From contig CM038215.1 of the NCBI GenBank assembly GCA_021442155.1, positions 208,624,982-208,688,981 on the forward strand: 64,000 bases of DNA, in the 5' to 3' direction. Below, in pieces: positions 60,924-64,000 of the stretch; the first letter of the stretch is position 1, and each line of letters starts with the position of its first letter. Under the pieces are notes generated by a model. That model searched no databases. It saw only the letters and a program-made list of their open reading frames with translations, and had not been told where the DNA came from. A program made the translations under genes and the position numbers. The stretch comes from Cymbidium sinense. Its lineage: Eukaryota > Streptophyta > Magnoliopsida > Asparagales > Orchidaceae.

Positions 60924-63855
60924 ATTAAACAAACAAACATAAACATTCTGCATCTTTCTCTTTCCATTCATTTCTTTTATACATGCATAAGTATTTAAGT
61001 AAAGTGGTATATTAGTCCAGACAACCCCGGGGTTGCGAGATTTTAAGTAGCCCTAAGTAGGTCTTGTACCTTACACCCCTGGTGCTAACAATGGCACCAT
61101 ACTCACTTATGCCTTTCATACATGTAAATGTGCATATGAAAAATGGATAAAAAAATCACTCTTTTCTATTTAATGAAAATCATGCAACACAAACCATCCA
61201 AATTTTCTCAAGTAACATCACTTAGCATTCATCATGAAGGTGTGCTAAACATTTCTATTTGCATGTATAGATATGTTTAGGATTCATCCATATGCATGTT
61301 ACATATGTTGGGAAAGAAATAAAGTGATGTGTATTTTGTGATTGTATTTCACTTTACTTAATCTTAAAATGCCTTTCTTTTTGAATAGGCTTGTTTAGAG
61401 AAAATATGAACTTAAGGATTAATTAAAAAACATAATAAAACATTCACTAAACAAAAATCAAATATGAACCTACCTTATAAATTACTTAAGGCAGGGAGGA
61501 AAGAGAAGTTTTCTTCTCTTTCTCTCTCTTTATAACTTTTAGTAATTAATTCTAGGTTCATTCAAACCAAATCAAATCATAAAATAAAATCAACCCAAAG
61601 AAACTAAATCACTTATATGAAACCACTCCTCTAAGTTGAACATTTTCATACTTAGAAAACCTTAACCTTATAGCCTAGCTAAGCATACCACATAAATCTT
61701 AAATATCACACACATTAGGCTAAGTCACCATTTCTAGCTTTAGGTTAGGGCTGTGTATGGTTTGATGTTTGTTCTTATTTTGTAATGTTTCATTTTAGTC
61801 TGGATGTTAGGGTGTATGTGCATATACTGAATGGTTGGATGATTTAGTCTAATCATTATCTTTTGCAGGGGATTATGCTTAAGGGGCGCTGTAATAAAAA
61901 TATATCTGCTTTTACTATGCAGGTGCTTATACCCCTAAGCATAATCCAAAATATGCCAGGTGGACTTGGTTACCCATGTGTGGGGTGTTAAATCTAATTT
62001 ATATATATACATGCTTGGGATTGTATGGTTTGTTTGGCTAATCTCTATTTTGCAGGTTTTAATTAGATTTCCTTTTTCCTATTTTCATGTAATTTTGTAA
62101 TTAGGATTTTGGAATGATTGTTATGGAGGATTAGGATGAACATTGGTTATAAGACCATTTCTTATGTACCATATGAAGCCTTTGGAGCAACTACATTCCA
62201 ACCATCCAAAAGAAGCAACCAAAAGAAGAAAGAAGAAAGCAGAAAGAAGAAAAAAAATGAAGAATGGAGACCCCCATAACATGAATTCTTTGCTTGATTG
62301 TATTTAATTCATTTGTAATCTGAGTTGTATAAGAGTAAAGCTCGGCTACCCAATTTGTTTTTGGGTTTGTGTAGTGGAGCTCGACCAAAAATGGCCTTTT
62401 ATTCTTTTTTGCTAGCTTTATAAATGATTGATGTTTGTTTAGCTTGTGCATTAAGATGACATATTTTCCTTATTTATTCCTTGCTTTGATGTATGGCCTA
62501 GATGATGATCAGGCTCTTAGAAAAATAAATTTTCTATGCTACTAATCAATTCAAACTAAAAATAAATAACTCATAACCTCATCTAAATCTTAGGCTATAA
62601 ATTAAGATAAAAGAATTAGCAACCCCTTAGCTGGATATTGTATTACTTTTCTAACATCAAGCATAAAAAGTAAATTATTTCACTCTTGATTGGAGGGCTT
62701 CCACTTTAGCCAGAGAACTTAGCTTGACCTTCGAGAGTACATGGTGGAAACACACTTCCCTATCTTGCTGATTTTGGCCCATAATCTAATTTATTATGCA
62801 TTAGTCATATGAATCTTAAAGCCTGTGTCAAAGTGATTGTCCAAAATAAAAATAAAAATGTAACAAAATTTGCATTAGATTTAAGTCATTACTCATGCCC
62901 TACATGATCTAGTATCTTAGGGAGTGTGTTTAAGGACTTAATTTCTTTCTAAATAAATAATAGCCTAGCTATCTTGCAAAAGCATTTGACTTGCCTACAT
63001 GTTTTAAAATCATAGGAGGACTTAGTTGGCGGTCACCCCTAGGCGATTGTAAGTCCAACAGTTGGGTGATTTATCCTCTCTTTTGGAGGTAAACCAAATA
63101 CCCATTTTTGCCTTAGATTTAGGTTGTGCTTTTTGGCCCTCGTCAAAGCTCCCTAGATTTAGGTTCAGAGGTTGCTACTTCCCTTTGTGGGCTACGAGCA
63201 TAAATCCTCACCTCTTAGGCATTTCTATAACCTTGTACTATGGAATTATAAGCCCTACATTTCTAATGAAAATTCAACTCAAATAAATCAATTGAATTTT
63301 AAAAATATAAAACCCAACCATAGGATAGTTTGTGGTGCCTACTAGGCTTTCTAGTATATTAAGCATCCCCTATTTATCTTCATTTGGCTTTGATAAGAAC
63401 TCCCTCCTCTTGACTGATCCCACTTGACTTTCTAAAAGTAAACCAATCGATTGATAGTCCCACCTTTTGAATTCTTTGGAGATAACGATCATTTACCCTA
63501 ATCGAGAGTATTCCTAAGGAATCCTGTTCCTTAGGATGTAATTAACTATGGAGGCTTGCCCCTGTAGGGAATTTAACGAACTCGATTTAAAATAAACTCT
63601 GCTTTACTTTTTCATGTAAAGTAGGAGAAGAATATCTGGTACATTCTGAAGACCCATAGTCCTTAGGAGTCCTTATGAAGGTGATTAGGTCCATTGTAGG
63701 ATAGTGATTTCTATCTTTTGAGATAGTACATCTCTCCTTAATGTCGCACCTAATTATTCTAATAAGAATATCTACGGATCTACGTGGTGTCCCAACAAAG
63801 GTGTATATTTTTGTTTTCATTTATCCTTCCAAAAGGATAGATAAAGGTAGGAATA

Positions 63856-64000
63856 TTGTTAGAGATAATTGATTGACTACTTTTGTTGAGAGTTTTTTTA
63901 GAAAATCCCATTTCCTAAGATGTAATTAACTCTCGAGGCTTTCCTCCATAAGTAATTAAAGAACTCGGCATAAAATAAACCTTGCTTTACTTTTTCATGT
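63856..64000 (+). mobile_element. LTR B, part 3, running off the window
   Basis: After E, the text AAAATCCCATTTCCTAAGAT, then TGTAATTAACTC and a TTACTTTTTCATGT end, matches the stretch of LTR just beyond the point where B stopped at 54,604 (in A2: about 12,120 back to 11,980). Its similarity to 63,500-63,650 in E is expected, both being the same LTR region. Confidence 0.7.

Larger units (their letters stand above)
54605..63855 (+). mobile_element. LTR E, apparently solo, plus orientation
   Basis: Starts TGTTGACCTCATTTTTTTAG at 54,605 in the middle of LTR B and runs through all LTR landmarks (180-bp repeats, TTGACC cluster, G-box, module, TATA) to GGTAGGAATA near 63,855. Without the LINE insert it is about 7.8 kb. 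No internal gag-pol or second LTR is attached before B resumes, so it is best read as a solo LTR made by LTR-LTR recombination. The last ~30 bp including ...CACCACA are missing and the expected GTCTA duplication is not seen on the right, so a small deletion hit the junction. Confidence 0.75.

Overview
The window looks like nuclear DNA of a large, repeat-rich seed-plant (probably angiosperm) genome. It is AT-rich and I found no host gene: no ribosomal or tRNA gene and no intact cellular reading frame. Nearly everything recognisable is a retrotransposon, most of it decayed and nested. The families present (Tat/Ogre-like Ty3/gypsy with a second RNase H, chromovirus-like Ty3/gypsy, L1-type LINE with an RNase H, RTE-type LINE with a TTG-repeat tail) are plant families. 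The species cannot be fixed from the sequence.

Layout. 1-1,420: no gene seen. About 1,780-5,880: a decayed L1-type LINE on the minus strand. 5,982-8,154: a decayed chromovirus-like gypsy element on the plus strand, cut off inside reverse transcriptase by an LTR. 8,155-18,021: two head-to-tail copies (A1 truncated, A2 complete, 6.2 kb) of one giant LTR family. 18,022-22,680: internal remains of an element of the same family, minus strand. 22,690-25,728: part of an LTR of this family in the opposite orientation (B), which resumes at 51,409-54,604 and again at about 63,856-64,000 because two later insertions split it. 25,729-51,408: the centrepiece, a 25.7-kb minus-strand Tat/Ogre-like element bounded by a perfect 5-bp target duplication (CATAG), with a 6.35-kb 5' LTR, a primer-binding site, a leader made of about thirty successive stem-loops, a degenerate gag-PR-RT-RNH-second RNH-INT region, a 3' UTR of long imperfect tandem repeats, and a 3' LTR that has lost its outer U3 end. 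54,605-63,855: an apparently solo LTR (E, about 7.8 kb without its insert) in plus orientation, containing a 1.4-kb 5'-truncated RTE LINE at 59,528-60,923.

Order of events implied by the nesting: LTR B was in place first; the 25.7-kb element went into it at CATAG; E went into it separately; the RTE LINE went into E. On the left, A1 cut the chromovirus and A2 now abuts A1. All coding regions carry stops and frameshifts, so nothing here is expected to transpose on its own.

Most notable: the leader of the 25.7-kb element is an array of hairpins whose stems differ strongly between subfamilies yet remain self-complementary around a nearly constant loop. Other points are a dense cluster of TTGACC (W-box-like) motifs in the U3 of some LTR copies only, a conserved G-box, and a very large inverted repeat formed by LTRs D and E. 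Boundaries were placed by eye; identities and family assignments need alignment to confirm.
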